The notes under the pieces are model-generated. The model made no database searches. It saw only the letters and a program-made list of their open reading frames with translations, and was not told the origin of the DNA. This document shows positions 47,783-59,800 of a stretch of DNA of 64,000 nt, in pieces. Origin of the DNA: Eudromia elegans (taxonomy: Eukaryota; Chordata; Aves; Tinamiformes; Tinamidae); assembly GCA_003342815.1 (NCBI GenBank), contig PTEX01000298.1, forward strand, positions 372,001 to 436,000, read 5' to 3'. The position numbers and the translations under genes are program-made. Numbering within the stretch: position 1 is the stretch's first letter; every line of letters begins with the position of its first letter.

Positions 47783-49290
47783 TAATATACTGGGTTGGCT
47801 TTTATGTAAACTACTATAAAAGTATTTGGTGGATCCCAGTATCCCATCAATGTTGTTTCTTTTCTTTTTCTGCTTCAGCTCTCATTACTCTATGAAAACA
47901 AAAGTATTATATTTCTTTCTGTCTCTGTTACACAAGACAATCTTTCCAGTGAAAATCATATCTAAACTCTAATCTGCATTTGGAAGTGGAAGTCTGGCCA
48001 CAAAAATGGAATTTTAATAAGCTGGCTCCTTTATCTGACCTTTAAGATATGTGGTTTTGTTTCACTTCCTCTGGTGACTGCTCATTGCTAGCTCGGATAT
48101 CATCATCTTCCAGTTGCATTTGTCTGGGCTGATGCTCACACCAATATCCTGGTGCTTGGGCATGGGCCTGCTGATGCAGAGTACTCAGGACACCCGAGGC
48201 AGACACAGCAGAGTGTGAACGAAGAGATTTCTTGGAATAGTTTTTAGAATATTTTGGGGAACTTAACATGGGATAGGCTTGAGGAGCCATTCGGAGTCAT
48301 TCAAAGCTGCGAAGTGTAGCTGTGCTCATGCAGCTTACAAGCTCCTCTCTTTAGTATCCACCTGAGCTACGGTAATGTTATTGAGAGAGTATCTGTGACT
48401 GAAAGTGTTCCACTGGAACACTTCCAGGAATTCTTTTAGCAAGCTGATCCAGTTTAAACCTGTTTCGGTTGTGGAAGAAAGTGTTCCTCTTAGTTCTGCT
48501 AGATTTCCTGGTCGAGTCAGACACATGCAGTGCTATTAGAAAGCAGCAAGCGTGGATGACCATCTTCCTGTCTGAGTAGAGAGGAAGGTCTTGCTGGAGC
48601 GTTTGGCAGTTGCTTTGTTTCTATTACTAGTCCAACATGAAACCACTAGATCACTTGTGACAACAACAACAACAAAAATTATACAAGTAAATACTTTCTT
48701 CACTCAACATCAAAACATTTACCTAGGTTGTCTTGATAAATTGTATGAGCACGTCAGTGTAACAGAGGTACAGGGACTAAAACACAGTCACATTTCTTCT
48801 GGTCTTGTCTGGTTTCTACCTCCCTGTGTTTTGCAAAACTAGGCCTACACTTAGCATGGAGAAGGTACTCGGTTGATTTGCTTGCTTCAGCATCTGATTG
48901 TGGAAGAAAATAATTGCCTTTTGCTGCATAGGATTATTAACATTTTTGTTCTTTTTACCATGGTGAGATTTTTATGTTTCTGCTCCTCCTCCCTTGCAGC
49001 CATCCTGACTGCAGGAGGAGGAGGCTGCCAGCAACACCTACGAGTGGTCGGGCTGGCAGTCGTCTAGATGGCCTCTGACCGCTGCACATCCATAATCTTA
49101 ATGGGAGTGAGCATGAACGTCTGACTTTTTTCTTGCATTCATAGTATCCTTAAGCCATGAGGTTGAATGAAAGTTTGAGCCTGCCTTTTTTACAGCTACA
49201 ATTACAGTTTTCTGCATAAACCTGTCTCTCAAAAAAGCCTTAAAAATCTTTAGAAAGACAGATTTTTGTTCTTGTACCAAAACACACACT
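47783..49290. other. Intergenic DNA between CR1 copies
   Basis: No known gene. It contains the gene-like minus-strand frame at 48042-48290, described separately, and T-rich and (CAA)n stretches (caacaacaacaac near 48662). Confidence 0.45.
48042..48290 (-). CDS. Unassigned gene-like 82-codon frame
   Basis: I do not recognise this frame. It starts with ATG (48290), preceded in frame by a TGA a few codons upstream, and ends with TAA. The product is Ser/Gln/His-rich and hydrophilic: an N-terminal S-P-K-Y-S-K-N-Y-S-K-K basic/Tyr stretch, a middle H-Q-Q-A-H-A-Q-A segment and an acidic E-D-D-D-I-R region near residue 62. No membrane segment or signal peptide is visible. Codon choice looks more like coding than the surrounding DNA. 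It could be a real small exon, a processed-pseudogene remnant or chance. No neighbour gives it a role. Confidence 0.2.
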   Translation of the reverse strand: MAPQAYPMLSSPKYSKNYSKKSLRSHSAVSASGVLSTLHQQAHAQAPGYWCEHQPRQMQLEDDDIRASNEQSPEEVKQNHIS

Positions 49291-49832
49291 TCCCTCTCTA
49301 CTGGTGAGGCTGCGCCTCAGATATGATGTTCAGTTCTGGCCCAGGCCCTTCACTACAAGAAGGACATGGAGGTGCTGGAGCGTGTCCAAAGAAGGGGAGA
49401 AAAGTTGGTGAAGGGGCTGGAGCACAGACTTTATGAACAGAGGCTGGAGGAGCTGCGGTTATTCGGTGTGGAGAAGAGGAGGCCCCGGGGAGACCTTATC
49501 ACTCTCTTCAACTACCTGAAAAGACGCTGTAGTGAGGAAGCAGTCAATCTCTTCTCCAGAATAACTACCCATAGGATAAGGAGGAAATGCCCTCCATTTG
49601 TGCCTGAGAGGCTCAGGTTCGACATTAGGAAGAATTTCTACACGAAGTGGTTAAGCATTGGAACAGGCTGCCCAGGAAGTGGTGGAGTCACCATCCCTGG
49701 CAGTGTTCAAGAAATGTGTAGATGAGTCACTTAGGGACATGACTGGCAGGTATGGTGTTGAAGGGCTTATGGTTGGACTTGATGATCTTGAAGGTCTTTT
49801 CCAACCATAATGATTCTATGATTCTGTGATTC
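49291..49832 (+). mobile_element. CR1 LINE fragment of an older subfamily
   Basis: C-terminal CR1 RT sequence (L-E-R-V-Q-R-R, G-L-E-H, Y-E-Q-R-L-E-E-L-R-L-F) plus a 3' UTR ending atgattctatgattctgtga. It differs clearly from copies A-C, for example in the shortened C-terminus and a distinct 3' UTR, so it represents another subfamily. The frame is intact from 49366 but stops early at 49723-49725. Confidence 0.93.
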
Positions 49833-52800
49833 TAAATGTGGTAATCTGCAGTGTGCCACAAAACAGAAGAATCTTAGTGATTCGTAAGGGTCAGTTCAGT
49901 ATTGAATATATCTGGAATTTAATCTATTAGTTTCAGTGCATATTAGGAGTAACTGGAATGTGCAAATAAATGGGAGCCAGTGTAATATTTGAAGTGCTGA
50001 TGTGCCCATGCCTCCATGCAAGGGAGAAGGCAAGGAAGTACATTTTGGGTCATCTGGAATTACTCCAGCAGCAGTAATCTTCCCTGCAAATGCAGCGAGT
50101 GCAAATATGTCCCCCTAAATGCGTATCCCACCGAAGGAGTTAGTGTGTAAGCAAAGCAGGGGGATGACGGGATCATAAAGGACATCGTGAGTGGCACCCA
50201 GGTGTGAATGGAAACCAGGAGCAGTCAAGTGCTACCACTTAGACTTAGCAACACTTAAGCAGTGCTACTACTAGGAGCTTTGGTTTGAGATGAATAGCTG
50301 AGACACAGGGAGCAGCAAGCAGCATGACTAATGCAGATGCTCAGCTTCAGAAGAAAGTAAACAAAACTGAAGAAGGGAAGAGGAAACATCCATAGCCTTC
50401 TCTACTTGCTACCTTTTGCTGGCAATGACTGACAGACATCTTGCCTGCCCTGTTCGTATTTTTCACTTGCAGCTATTACTGGCAGGAGCTAATTCAGGGA
50501 ACTTCAGTGTTTTGATAGAATTACTAGCAGCAGATGGTAACAAACGGAGCTGGCAGCTGAGATGAAAGGCAAGGATGGCTTGGTATCCAACTAAGTGGGC
50601 AGAGCTGGGGCATTGCTCTAGAAGGCAGTTGAAGCAGAAGTTTATTCAACAAGAGTGTTATGGAAAAATAATAAATATATATATAGAACAAAGGCCATAG
50701 CTGCTCATGAACTGACATCACATTGGCAGGAGTGCAACATGCAACTGATTTGACCTAAGTGCTGTGTTTTTCAAGGAGAGTGTCTTTATAAATAGCTTTT
50801 CACCACCTAGGGAGATTTGACAGGTTTTATCTGAGAAAAGCAAGAGGATAAGAAAGGGAAGTCTGAGGTTTGAGAGCTGCTCACATTAAAACATATATAT
50901 GCATATATATTTTATTTCCATGAAGTGGCTAGTATTTGTTATTTGTGCTTAGTTTTGAGCACTCAGAAAGGTGTTCATCATCCTTTTGAATTAGATATTC
51001 ATATATACTATTGTACATAGAGGATAGCCAATATAAAAAACCCTCTGTCTTCTGATACAGGCACAAAAACAGTCCTGTAACGGAAAAGGAATGTTTTAAT
51101 TTTCATTTAAACGTGCAGCAGTCTGTTATAGTGCATTATTCAGGCTGTGTAGCTGACATCCAGCGTTGGAGTTAAGCTTCTCATTGTGGATGGGAATAAA
51201 CATGTTGCATCACTTTGTATTGGCACCAGGCAGAAGGTCTCAAAACTGGTGTTTTTTCCCTCTTGAAAGCTTGAGGCAAAGTTGTTCTCCCTCTTGTGGA
51301 GTAAAATATAACTCCAGGGAAAGGTTTAAACTGCTTCCATCACCACGCACTCACTGAATCAGACAGGATATAAAACCTAAAATGCCATGAGAAAGCTGAA
51401 ATTAGGCTTTCCTTATGTGATGGCATAGTATGGGCAAGAGCAATGGCTAATCAAGAATAAATACCATTATAAAATGTTTATTTTAATCCAAAGGCACAAT
51501 TACAACTCTATATTACATCCAGGCTCTGCAATTCTTCTGCAATTGTAGAAATGCATCTAAAGGGGCCAGGCTCCTTGTTCAGAAACTCAGCCTTGGGCTA
51601 CTGGTTAGTCAAGGCTCCTGGCTTCTATTTCTAAACAACTGCACTTCCTTCCTGAGGAGGATTTATTACAGTCTCCAACCAGCGTGCATTTCTTCTTTGA
51701 CTCTGTTTTTTCAAAACTAAATAAATATATTGCTGAATTAACCTTTGCTATGTTTGCACTCTTATGTATTCAGTTCAGTCACTTGACACAAGCATGTTAT
51801 GGGTGACCAGCTCCTTAAAAATCCACCAGCTTCTGCTCTACGTTTTGCTGGGTTATAGCACACACCAACTAATGCTCCTTTATTCTCTTAGGAGAGGACC
51901 AAGCCAGGGTCATTTTTCAGTTTAAGCACCATGGTTGTTAAGTCTTATACTGTCTTTTGTAGGTAGCTAATAAATGGACATTTTGATAACCAACTCATCT
52001 GCCATGTGCTTCAGTGACATCTATTAGATTAAATGTGTGTTTCTAAATAAGCGCTTCCAAATCCTTCTGATTATGACCAGTTCACGACTCTGGACTGATA
52101 CAAAAACAACTGCAGAAGTTGTTCTCCCCTTATTGTCCAGCATCTTAATTTTGCATTTTGATCTATTTTATTTATTCTCTCACTTCTTGAATTTTATTTA
52201 TTCTCTCTCTTCCTTAATTTTAGAGCCTTTGTGAACCTTGCAAGATTATAGCATTTCACATAGATGTTTGGAGGCCACTCAATGCTTAAAAAATCAGTTC
52301 CACAGAAAGATTTGCAAAACCTCACAGCCTATCAGCTACAGAACAGGGACGAGGCAGATCTAGTATTACAAATATAGAGACTGTGAGATAGAACTTCTAA
52401 AGTTCCTGCTGCATGTGATGGTAAATTTCAAGATATATTCAGGAAGGGTCTTAACTTTCACCATCAAGTTACATATCTACCAAACTCACTTTGTCCTGTA
52501 ACAGTGCTGTAACCTGGTCCAGTGCAGGCCACACATATGCCTGGTTGTTTCCCACTTTAACATCCTTTTTTCACCAACAGCAACAGCCCTTCCAGCTCTT
52601 CAGGCTCATGCAAAGCCCAGACAGTTTCTTCAGACGGTTTTCTTGGCTGATACAGAAGCAGAATATGATACCAATACTTCTCCAATAGTTTCTTCTTATT
52701 CAAAGAACTGTGATTATTTATAAAAAGCAGGAATGCCATATCTTTTTGATTCCTAAATAAGAGCTAATACTACACCCTAGTACTAGTTTCCAGCTTTTGC

Positions 52801-52937
52801 CTCCTCACACCAGCTTCTCACATGGGCTGTTCTCCTTGGCCATGCTGGCACCAGGCTGCCCTGGTCAGTACCTGCTGTGCACTCCAGCTCACTACACCTC
52901 TGAGAGCCTCAACAAGCCATGTCTTCCAAAGACTAAA
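49833..52937. other. Gene-poor intergenic DNA
   Basis: AT-rich sequence with short TA-rich microsatellites near 50670 and 50890-50915. No exon, RNA gene or large element recognised. Confidence 0.5.
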
Positions 52938-53010
52938 CTGCTGGAGCAGGGGATTGGATTAGATGATCTCCAGAGGTCCCTTCCAACCTCAACCATTCTG
53001 TGATTCCATG
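52938..53010 (+). mobile_element. CR1 LINE 3' terminal remnant
   Basis: Only the CR1 3' UTR remains: ggattggattagatgatctc, aggtcccttccaacctcaac and the degenerate tail cattctgtgattccatg. The tail has diverged from ATTCTATG, indicating an old copy. Confidence 0.88.
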
Positions 53011-53629
53011 TGATTCATTCTACAAATCATTTAGCATCACAGTGTAGGACTTTGCCTTGAACTGTCAGACTTCTATAGAGAGGTTGAAAACTGTTTTAAG
53101 AGATGTTTCTTGAAATGACCAAATTGTTCTACACACCGTCTTTCTCTCACGTGGCTCCTCTTATCAGTGTTACCTGTCCTGCCCTTCTTCCATGGATGTG
53201 CCAGCGTGACATGTCGGGTGTCAAACAGCCTGCTTCTAATAAATCACCGTGTAATGACAAGTGACTGTCATTACATACCAAGACCTTTGCTGAAAACAAG
53301 GTGTTTGGCTGTATAGTCAGGAAACTGCAAATAATGTATGTGCTAAGGCTTAGTACGTACTAAAACAGTGCTGAGGTAAATTACTGCTCATAACTCCACT
53401 GAGAAAGTGTCCCACCTGAAGCAAGCAACAGTTTTAACTCCCATAAATGCTTGTTTTGTTATGTTAGAGAAAACACAAAGAAGTGTCTTATTGCTCTCCT
53501 GGTATTACTGAAACTAAACTATGAGATATATTGTTGGGGTTCACACTTTATAAATCTCCCTTGGGTGGTGCACAAGGCAGGAATACAAGGTTCAATTTAA
53601 TTCTGAAGTTTATTATGTTTAAAGTTCCT

Positions 53630-53950
53630 GTTAATGTTTGTTGATAAGAAGAAGGGATGGGGGGGGAAGAAAAGAAAAGCGGCGAAGGTTCTCAAGGTAT
53701 CTAGAACCTTCCACAAAGTGTAGTCATGTACCTGTAAATTCTATGGGACCAATCGCAGTATGGGAAAATCTGGAGAGCCTATGGACGTTCGAGGGAGGGC
53801 CCGTCCTCGGCCTACCAAAAGTTCTCCTCAGCCGTGGTCTCTGTATAAATCCCCATCCCTTTGAAAATAAACGGTTCGGCTCGTTGTTGGTTTGTTGGCA
53901 AGTCTCTGTGGTTGGGTCGTTATTCCTTGTGTCTGTGTGCAAGCAAGGAG
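53630..53950 (+). mobile_element. Candidate solo LTR of an endogenous retrovirus
   Basis: Signals appear in U3-R order on the plus strand: a CCAAT box at 53749-53753, a TATA box (tataaat) at 53844-53850, and AATAAA at 53866-53871, followed by GT-rich sequence (ttgttggtttgttggcaag... tgtctgtgtgc) as expected around R/U5. A purine run (gatggggggggaagaaaag) lies upstream. I could not fix the TG...CA ends or a target duplication. No gag, pol or env frame follows, so if it is an LTR it is solitary. The boundaries given are approximate. A cellular promoter plus polyA site is a less likely alternative. Confidence 0.45.
53844..53850 (+). promoter_or_regulatory. TATA box of the candidate LTR
   Basis: tataaat lies about 90 bases after a CCAAT box and 16 bases before an AATAAA hexamer. 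This spacing is typical of retroviral U3/R and unusual for a cellular gene. Confidence 0.45.
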
Positions 53951-54230
53951 AGTGAGTGGGATCGAACCCCCTTTACCCTCGTGTGTTCCTTTCCTTCCCC
54001 TTCTCTATTCCTCTTCTATCCCAAGACCCTTGCAGTGCTTCTCCTCCTGTGTTTTTCCCCTCCACTGAAGGGGGAGCGCTTTTGGTTGAAGATCGTCTTC
54101 GCTGCAAGCCACGGCCCTACAGGAGCCGGCCCCTTGGGAAAACAGCTTGTGAGGTGTCAGGCAAGAGGGTAAGTAGACTGGTTTCCTGGGGGGTGAAATC
54201 CCTGCAATATATCATAGGGTAAATCTGATT
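53951..54230 (+). other. Downstream flank of the candidate LTR
   Basis: Pyrimidine-rich sequence, then ggagccggccccttgggaaa and a caagagggtaagt splice-donor-like site near 54172. It might be retroviral leader (possible primer-binding region near 53958, tgggatcgaacccc) or ordinary genomic DNA. No gag start is recognised. Confidence 0.25.
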
Positions 54231-56740
54231 TGCAATACTGTTATACTTTTAAACCACAAAGGGCAGCATTTTCCAAGGATCAGATGTTTATTTATTTAGA
54301 TACTTTAGCACCCATAACTTGCTATAGATAATTAACAATAATTTACACATATTATCTGGAAGGAATGAAAAAAATCAATGAAACATTAACATGAAGTGAC
54401 AGGCCCATACAGAACTTCAATATCTTCAGACACTTTTTTTTAAGCTTTCCATGTTTAATTTCCCTCCATCTGTCTCTTGCCCAGAAGGAAAGACAATGAA
54501 GGTTTGTGCATAATACCCTGAAATTTAACACATTTAGACTTCTGGTATAAAAAGAATAGACAAAAAAAGCCACTTTTCAGCCCAGAATGCCCAATGGAAC
54601 CAGTCCTGGTGTATAATGTTTGTTATACCACCCTTAGTTGTTGCCATGTTCTGCCCCCTCAGGTGTTGTCTTGGTTGTGTCACACCACTCAGTCACTCTG
54701 GTCTTGGGAAGGAAGCCTCGGAGGCCGTCACAGAGCTGTCTGGTGTCTGGTGTAGGCAGCTCTGACACACAGCTCTGCACCAAACGTGACTTTGAACTCG
54801 GTGGAGACGCAGACTGTCATGTTTTGTTTGGTACTGGCGTATAGGGCTTGTATCACATCAGAGAGAGAGAGGATTTCGGATCCATAAATAACCAGTGACT
54901 TGTAAAAGATGGGCAAAAGTTCATTTCCTTTTTATAACAGTAGAGCTGAAGCTAAATGGTGCTAGGCTTCAGCAGAGACACTTGTTATACGAAGAGGACG
55001 GGAGGGCATCCTTGGCAAACTAAATGCTAAGGCTCCTTTCCTCTTACCATTTTGCTATTGAGATACTTAAGTCATATTAGTAGCTGAAATTTGAGGCTTC
55101 CAAAAAGCAAACCATGCAGCTCTCCTCTCTTTGTGCTTACCTTAGTTTAGTGCATTTTTATTACCATATTCTGCATGAAAAGAAAGCCCACCTGGAAGAG
55201 AAAGAGCCACAGCAGATGGCATTGAAATGCAAGTATCAGTTTACATGGGAGCCCTGTCAACAACACGGGGCTGGAGATGCACAACACCACAACCCTGAAG
55301 ATACCTCCACAGAGTGGGAGAGCAAGAAGGAAGATTTGTGTGAACAGCCACCTGCTTCCCCCTTCCTTCCCAGATTCTTCATTCTGTGGGCACACATGAA
55401 CAAGAAGCTAAAGGAACCTGTATTGGATTAAAATTACCCTAGCTAGGGTTAACTGAATAGGAATGATTACATTAAAACTACAAACTTTATATGATATACT
55501 CCAGTATATTTGCAGAAAGAAACTACCACTTGCCAACAAGGAAAAGGAAGGGTTGTACATATCACAGAAGCATATCAGAGCTGGGGCAGACTTTTTAAAG
55601 TAAGTTTATGTTGTATTCTTTTAATACAAATACATATATTTATATATACACACACATACAGTTACTCTGTTCCATTTCAGGAGACTGAGAATTAGGATTG
55701 GTAACTTGGCATCCGAAGCACCACACTGAAAAATTTTATGTTCAAAAGATCAGATCTTGTCCTTAATGCCCTTTTATTTCATGACATTCACTGACAGCTG
55801 AGAGGTGCTCACAGGAGCCTGCCAGTGAGCAGCAATCTCCTTATGCTGTGCAGTAGGCAAGGCTGAGACCCACTGCTCCTCTCTGGAGGATAATTATGGG
55901 AGGGCAACAATCTCTTAGGGGAGTTGGATAGGTCAGAATGGTCATGTGGTAACCCATCTGGCATTAAAGATGGTTAATTCTAATATCTGCCATATAACTG
56001 ACATCACTGCTATGTCAAAAAAAACCCCAAAATAATAAAAAAGCTCTCTTTTATATTGCATTTTTTATTAAAAAGTATATCAAGCAGAGACATGAGGGAA
56101 TTTTGAGTAGAATAAGACAGAAAGTGACAGAGAGAATGGCACACTACAAGAAGGAAAGAATCAATGAAGAGAAGCGAAGGACCTCGGACATCTCTTCCAG
56201 GAAGGTAGGAATGTAATTTTGGATCAGAAGAAAGTATGAAACTCTATCTGGCTCTTACAGCCCTCTCTATTTTCTGGCTCCAGGCATTTAAATAGAATGA
56301 TGAAACCTAGATCTGTTTCCAGGAAAGGTAGTAACTATTATGCTATACTGGCTCAAACATTCCACCCTTTCTTTCCATCTCTCAGATTTTGCATCTTGAA
56401 ATATCTGGTTAAACTTTTGTTATATTTATCAATTGATTTCTCAGTATTTTGACCAGACTTATTAATTTAATTATGTAATAATAAATGTTTGTTCACGCAG
56501 TGCTTTGTAAGTTTCAAAATGTAATTCAATAATCTATTTAATCACTATTAACAAACATGAAATTCTTTAAAAATTCAGGCAGGGACTGGCAAGTGCCTTC
56601 AGCAGTGACAGGTTTTTAAAACAAGCACAAATTAACAGACATCAAACTGATGCATACTACAATAGATAGTGCTTTAGTGCAACCAGACATACAGGGAGAA
56701 CCTCAGATTACAGAAATTGCTCCAGAGAAGAATCATCAGG
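54231..56740. other. Intergenic DNA and 3' flank of the amino-acid transporter
   Basis: No recognised gene. A 105-codon plus frame at 55114-55431 has no known domain. The right part is probably the transporter's 3' UTR, with candidate AATAAA signals on the minus strand (for example 56064-56069). Confidence 0.45.
56064..56069 (-). terminator. Candidate polyadenylation signal of the y+LAT-like gene
   Basis: TTTATT on the plus strand reads AATAAA on the gene strand, about 680 bases after the stop codon at 56747-56749. Confidence 0.3.
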
Positions 56741-56746
56741 ACAACT

Positions 56747-56838
56747 CTATTTACTCTTAGCTTCTGTAGGTTCCTTATCTATGTCCAGGTCCGTCAGGGC
56801 ACAGTAGAAGAGCATCTGCATGTATTTTGTTGTTGTAG
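56747..56838 (-). CDS. y+LAT-like gene, terminal coding exon
   Basis: This short exon is found by phase: acceptor catattacag at 56839-56848 on the minus strand, then two bases completing the codon split after L-S, then [22 protein letters not shown] and a hydrophilic tail to TAG (56747-56749). The pattern of a hydrophobic stretch, then L-T-[DE]-[LF]-D and a charged end, matches the cytosolic C-terminus of y+LAT proteins. Confidence 0.88.
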
Positions 56839-59800
56839 CTGTAATATGGAGCAAAAATGTGTGGTTGATATATGTATAATCTATCTTAGACATATAAACA
56901 GATACTCATCAATTGTAAAGCACTATGCAGATATTAGGAACATTTTAGAACACTTTAATGAATTAGATTAAACACACATTATAGACAGGTAGATAAAAGG
57001 CAAAGGCAAACTAAAAAATATAAAGTCTTCCTTTAATCAGATATTTATAAACACACAGATTGATAAGTGAGTTCAAACTGAGTTATACTAATTTTGCTCT
57101 TCAAAATTTGCCTGAATTTGAGGCGTGAAAACAGCTCTTCCAACTAGTAACTCACTATTTCATAATGTTGGAAGAGGCACAGACTCCCCTGACTCAGCTC
57201 TCCTATTACGCAGGCAGCGAGTGAGACAACGGTGTCATGACCTCTCTGTCTTCCCAGGTAACAAATTGCATTCTTACATATAAAGAACAGTCTGCAGAAT
57301 CTTACAGGCTTTTTACTGAGCCAACATGCTGAAATGGCTCAATACCACAAATATTCGATGACACAGAACACAAGTTCTGTCCTCATAATGGAATATTTTG
57401 TATTAATATCTGTGGTTTTGTTTTCAGTAGCATGAGATGAATCAAATGATCTCAGACATACTGTAGAAAAATGTCATAAGGGAAAAGAATTTTAAGAAAA
57501 AAAAAATTTTCTATCATGTGATCAAATATCTAAGACATCACAAAATATCTAAGACGTATCACTAAGACAAGACTATATTGCTTACCAGAGAGCCACTGTA
57601 GACATTTAGGTCTTTTTTCAATTGGCATATAGACTCCCAAGTAATAAGCAGGAACGCCTGAAAGGGCAATACCAACCCCAATGAGGGAATTAACTGTGTC
57701 ACTGTAGAGAGGGACTATGACCAGGAAAAGGGAACACAGGCAGTACACTATGGGGAAGAGGAGGTTGAGCTGTGGAAACAAACAAGCAATCAAAGATCAG
57801 TATTCATCAAAAGAAGCAGTGAAATACTCTATGTGAAAACTGACAGACTCTACAGATTAAAATTAGATAAGTCAATAATAAAAATAACAACTATTTGACC
57901 ATTTGACCATTATGTACCAGTTTTATGAATGGTCACAGTCAGTAGCACTGTGTAGAACTGAGACTCTCTTATACTTGAATATCTGACCATATGGTTGTTT
58001 TCAGCCCTGCAAAAACTGAGTTTCTTTCCACAATAATTAGAGATCAATCTTTGAAAGAACTTTAAAACGAAACAGTATTTTTTTTTCTCTCCAAATTCAA
58101 TTGCATTTGTAATTGAAATCTGACTGAGAACTAACTCAGCTAGACTTTCAAGTACTAGCTTACTCTTACAGAACTAATGGATTGATTTAAAAACATTTTA
58201 TTTGAAAAAAAAAAGTGTATGCAAAGAATGGCTAAGTTGGCAAATGGTCATAATGAAAAATCATTACCTATTATCTATTATGACTGTAATCTTTATTCTA
58301 GTAGAGTCAATAGCAAAACTGCTATTTGATGTAAGAAACCCAAGCATTTATTAATTCCTTATTTATTTTGAAATAAATAGGGTTTTAAAGCTGAGTGAGA
58401 CGGAAAAAAAAAAAAAAAGGCATTTCAGATTTCAGCCTTATAGCAAAAGTACTAGAAAATATATTCTTGTGAAAACTCAGATACATTTTACCTCTGCATT
58501 TCTTATCTGGCATATTAAAAGGATTTCTATGGTTGAAGGAAATAGTGTATAGCATAACTAACAATGGATCCCTATTTACATGTGCATGAACATGTGCATT
58601 ATCAGGATATTATGACTTATTTCCTCTGTTTTTTTACTTACTTTAATAGGCCGTGGTCTATGAGGCTGAGTATATCTCAAATATATTAGTCCTGCAATAG
58701 ACAGACCCACAAAGAGCCAGTAGTTGAAGCAGTAGTAATTAATGAGAAGGAAAACATCTTCCACAAAGAGATAAAGCAAAGTCATTAAGCCCTAGAGAAA
58801 ACAAGGGGATTATTTTTTAATGGGAAAATAAATACTTGTCTAATAAAGTAAAAAGGTAATAAAGCCATATTAAGGGCACGTTTCACAGATATTTAATGGG
58901 ACTTGGAACACCATGCCTTGCAAGAAGCAAATACATCAGACGTCTAAGAAATAACCAAATACACTGGCACAAACCCCACCGGTATCTCTTCCTCAAATGT
59001 ACTTGTGACAAATCCATGCTTGGCTGAATGCACCTAAGGTTTGTGGAGCTGTTCTTCCACCAGCAGAAAATGCCCTAGAGAAAGCCAGATGTGATGGCCC
59101 CAGCCTCTGCTCCCTACAGACCAGACTGGTGAGGAGCATCCTGTAGACAGCAGCTTACTTGCCCTTTCTGATTGGCTTCAGATGAAAAATTATTATTTCA
59201 CTTTTGGAAATTCTCACAGTGCAATCAGACCTTGGTGCCATTACAGTAAATTCTGTGGTATGCTGCACTGTCTGCATGGAAAGGGTGAAAAGACTCAAAA
59301 TATCTGGAAATTTAATAGCTGCTCTACCAAATGGAGCAAACAGAAGAATACAGTCTTTTGATGAGCAGAAAATAATCTCCTGAGATAGATGGAAATTATG
59401 GTGTACACAGGAGTAGCTCATCTTAGGGGTGCAAAGAGAATTATCCTAAGATTATTCATAAAGAAATAGTAACTATAATTAAATCATTGCATATTAAGCA
59501 CGAGCATTATGATCACCTGCTTATACATCTTCTATAACACATGCCAAGAGGAGACACCCAATAAAAAAATTTTAAATAAAAAATAGTGTAATGCTTTTGA
59601 ATGACTTATTTGTGCATAAGCTCCCCCTTATTTTAATCCACTAGATTTAGGGTTTATCTATTAAAGTTGCTAAAGGCAGTTGCATTGATTTTGTACCTCA
59701 AGGCTTCTTGCTCTTGTATCCCAAGGTTCACTTCTGCAGTGACAGCAGAACAAAGCAAATATGGGTATGAGAGTCCAACCGTAGGAATTTCATTTTAAAT

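Noticed and set aside
53958-53975. tgggatcgaacccc as a possible retroviral primer-binding site
   Set aside because: It resembles the complement of a tRNA T-arm but does not match a tRNA 3' end I can name, and the LTR boundary before it is not established.
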